Source of the DNA: CAZGSG01 sp964528095
Lineage (GTDB): Bacteria; Bacteroidota; Bacteroidia; Chitinophagales; Chitinophagaceae
Reading direction: 5' to 3'
Assembly: GCA_964528095.1 (NCBI GenBank)
Contig: CAZGSG010000281.1
Coordinates: 1 to 7,674 of the forward strand
Length of the DNA: 7,674 bases
A model generated the notes under the pieces. The model was not told where the DNA came from, searched no databases, and saw nothing but the letters and a program-made list of their open reading frames with translations. This document shows, in pieces, positions 6,830 to 7,674 of the stretch; the first letter of the stretch is position 1, and each line of letters starts with the position of its first letter. The position numbers and the translations under genes are program-made.

Positions 6830-7499
6830 CATTGTCAATCACACGACCTCTCTCCGTACGGATCATCCGTGCTGGAAATTTTTGTACCACTATATAGTCA
6901 TGGGTAGCCATAACAATTGTCGTGTTGAAGTCTTTGCAAATATGAAATAAGAGATTCATGATCTCATCAGATGTTTCGGGATCAAGATTACCGGTCGGTT
7001 CATCTGCCAGTATAAGTTTTGGAGAATTGAGCAAAGCGCGTGCAATATCTACCCGTTGTTGCTCCCCTCCGCTTAACTCAAAAGGCATTTTAAATCCTTT
7101 GGCCTTCAATCCCACTTTATCCAGCACATCGTTGATCTTTTCGTCCATTAATTTTTCATCCTTCCAGCCAATGGCTTTCAATACAAACTTTAGATTATTA
7201 TTGACATTCCTGTCGGTGAGCAATTGAAAATCCTGGAACACCACGCCCAGGTTACGACGCAAAAAAGGAACTTTTTTCCAGTCCAGGCCTCTCAATTTAA
7301 ATGTCGCCACAGTAGCATCACCTTCGGTAAGTGGCAACTCTCCGTAAAGGGTTTTTAGTAAACTGGATTTTCCTGTTCCGGTCTTTCCAACCAGGTATAC
7401 AAACTCTCCCTTATTGACAGTCAGGTTCACATCCTGTAATACAAGATTATCACCCTGGTATATATTAATATGATTCAGCTCAATGATCGGTTCAGACAT
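6810..7499 (-). CDS. ftsE: FtsE-like ABC transporter ATPase
   Basis: The product has 229 aa, a single ABC nucleotide-binding domain. It shows Walker A GKTGTGKS (38-45), Q-loop Q89 in VVFQDFQLL, signature LSGGEQQR (142-149), Walker B LILADEP (162-168, catalytic E167), D-loop GNLD (170-173) and H-loop H200. Length and motifs fit FtsE, the cytoplasmic ATPase that with the membrane protein FtsX controls cell-wall hydrolases at the division site. MacB/LolD-type ATPases are close relatives and remain possible. No ftsX lies downstream; the neighbour there is an opposing glycosyltransferase. I chose ATG 7499 (MSEPIIELNHI) over an in-frame TTG at 7517, because the ATG is preceded by AAGAAAGGG, is the commoner start codon and fits the usual N-terminus. 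All catalytic residues are present, so it should be active. Confidence 0.87.
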   Translation of the reverse strand: MSEPIIELNHINIYQGDNLVLQDVNLTVNKGEFVYLVGKTGTGKSSLLKTLYGELPLTEGDATVATFKLRGLDWKKVPFLRRNLGVVFQDFQLLTDRNVNNNLKFVLKAIGWKDEKLMDEKINDVLDKVGLKAKGFKMPFELSGGEQQRVDIARALLNSPKLILADEPTGNLDPETSDEIMNLLFHICKDFNTTIVMATHDYIVVQKFPARMIRTERGRVIDNATITIE

Positions 7500-7514
7500 G
7501 CCCTTTCTTTTTTG

Positions 7515-7522
7515 CAAAATAA
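7515..7522 (-). promoter_or_regulatory. Possible -7 box for the FtsE-like gene
   Basis: On the minus strand this reads TTATTTTG, seven of eight matches to TAnnTTTG, 15 nt before the ATG at 7499. The region about 20 nt upstream is T-rich but lacks a clean TTG. If used, it would give a very short leader and would rule out the alternative TTG start at 7517. Weak evidence. Confidence 0.28.
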
Positions 7523-7559
7523 CGGAAAGTATCGGGTGGAAAAAGAGAAATTTTATTAA

Positions 7560-7575
7560 AACTAAAATTTTAGTT
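7560..7575. promoter_or_regulatory. Palindromic operator candidate 1 (BlaI-type)
   Basis: AACTAAAATTTTAGTT is a perfect 16-bp palindrome. It ends on the last T before the G of the -33 TTG of the downstream repressor gene. Its outer arms (AACTAA/TTAGTT) are identical to those of the second palindrome, and the two centres are exactly 20 bp apart, so two dimers would bind nearly the same DNA face. BlaI/MecI repressors bind short dyads in their own promoters, so self-binding is the likely role. Confidence 0.65.
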
Positions 7576-7604
7576 GTTAAACTAATTAATTAGTTATAGC
7601 TTCG
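7574..7604 (+). promoter_or_regulatory. Promoter of the BlaI/MecI-family gene
   Basis: A TTG (7574-7576) and TAGCTTCG (7597-7604, seven of eight matches to TAnnTTTG) are separated by 20 nt, the normal spacing of a Bacteroidota housekeeping promoter. Transcription would start near 7609-7612, leaving a leader of about 11-14 nt before the ATG at 7623. Both elements are interleaved with the two palindromes, as expected for a repressible promoter. Confidence 0.55.
7580..7595. promoter_or_regulatory. Palindromic operator candidate 2 (BlaI-type)
   Basis: AACTAATTAATTAGTT is a perfect 16-bp palindrome lying wholly inside the spacer between the -33 and -7 elements of the repressor promoter. A protein bound here would block RNA polymerase directly. 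It shares its outer half-sites with the palindrome 20 bp upstream; only the central bases differ. Confidence 0.65.
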
Positions 7605-7622
7605 GTATAACAATCAAACAGC

Positions 7623-7674
7623 ATGAAGCCATTAACAAAAGCAGAAGAACAGGTGATGCAATCGCTTTGGAAAC
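7623..7674 (+). CDS. BlaI/MecI-family transcriptional repressor, N-terminus only
   Basis: Seventeen codons are visible before the window ends: MKPLTKAEEQVMQSLWK. The LTKAEEQVMQSLWK stretch is the characteristic first helix of the winged-helix DNA-binding domain of BlaI/MecI/CopY-family (penicillinase repressor) proteins. These proteins bind operators as dimers and are usually released by cleavage triggered by a membrane metalloprotease sensor (BlaR1/M56 type), which often lies just downstream. Here the rest of the gene and any sensor are outside the window. It is transcribed divergently from the FtsE-like gene, across a 123-bp gap holding two palindromes. The inducing signal is unknown and need not be a beta-lactam in this phylum. 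Confidence 0.82.
   Translation, partial: MKPLTKAEEQVMQSLWK

Noticed and set aside
6853..6870. TCCGTACGGA palindrome and ACGGA-TCA-TCCGT hairpin near the convergent gene ends as a terminator
   Set aside because: It lies inside the ftsE-like coding region on conserved sequence and has no T run on either side.
7500..7517. TTG at 7517 as the start of the FtsE-like protein
   Set aside because: The extra six residues (LQKRKG) come from the purine-rich stretch that looks like the ribosome-binding region for ATG 7499, and TTG is a rarer start.
7593..7611. GTTATA (7593-7598) with TATAAC (7606-7611) as a third operator
   Set aside because: It lacks the ACTAA/TTAGT arms of the other two palindromes, overlaps the -7 box, and short AT-rich inverted repeats are frequent by chance.

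Overview
The window looks like an ordinary chromosomal stretch from a member of the Bacteroidota, probably Chitinophagaceae or a close relative. Four things point that way: an outer-membrane beta-barrel receptor with an N-terminal carboxypeptidase-regulatory-like domain; glycosyltransferases of types common in that phylum; start regions without clear Shine-Dalgarno sequences; and promoter-like sites of the Bacteroidota form (TTG about 20 nt upstream of TAnnTTTG). The taxonomic call is inference from gene content, not from a marker gene.

Left part (1-3520). The window opens in the 3' part of a tRNA-His gene (anticodon GTG), followed by a strong hairpin terminator. Next comes a small two-membrane-segment DUF445-type protein, then a large TonB-dependent-receptor-like outer membrane protein (870 aa) with its own strong intrinsic terminator. 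These read as independent transcription units.

Middle part (3572-6829). Three tightly packed plus-strand genes form a probable operon for making or decorating a surface glycan. They are a Gfo/Idh/MocA sugar-nucleotide dehydrogenase resembling WbpB/WlbA, a GT-B glycosyltransferase starting at GTG, and a second GT-B glycosyltransferase starting at TTG and overlapping the previous stop by 4 nt. The third gene has a single in-frame TGA at codon 101, with otherwise intact homology on both sides in the same frame. It is therefore a nonsense-mutated gene, a recoded gene or a sequencing error. A promoter-like box lies so close to the first ATG that a leaderless or nearly leaderless mRNA is possible.

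Right part (6810-7674). An FtsE-like ABC ATPase lies on the minus strand, tail-to-tail with the broken glycosyltransferase and overlapping it by 20 bp. Upstream of it, divergently oriented, begins a BlaI/MecI-family repressor cut by the window end. Two perfect 16-bp palindromes with the same ACTAA/TTAGT outer arms, centred exactly 20 bp apart, lie on the repressor promoter. One flanks the -33 element and the other fills the -33/-7 spacer. This is a strong candidate for an autoregulatory operator.

I see no clear evidence of a wholly new system, mobile element, CRISPR array or integration event. The items most worth a second look are the in-frame TGA and the tandem-palindrome operator.
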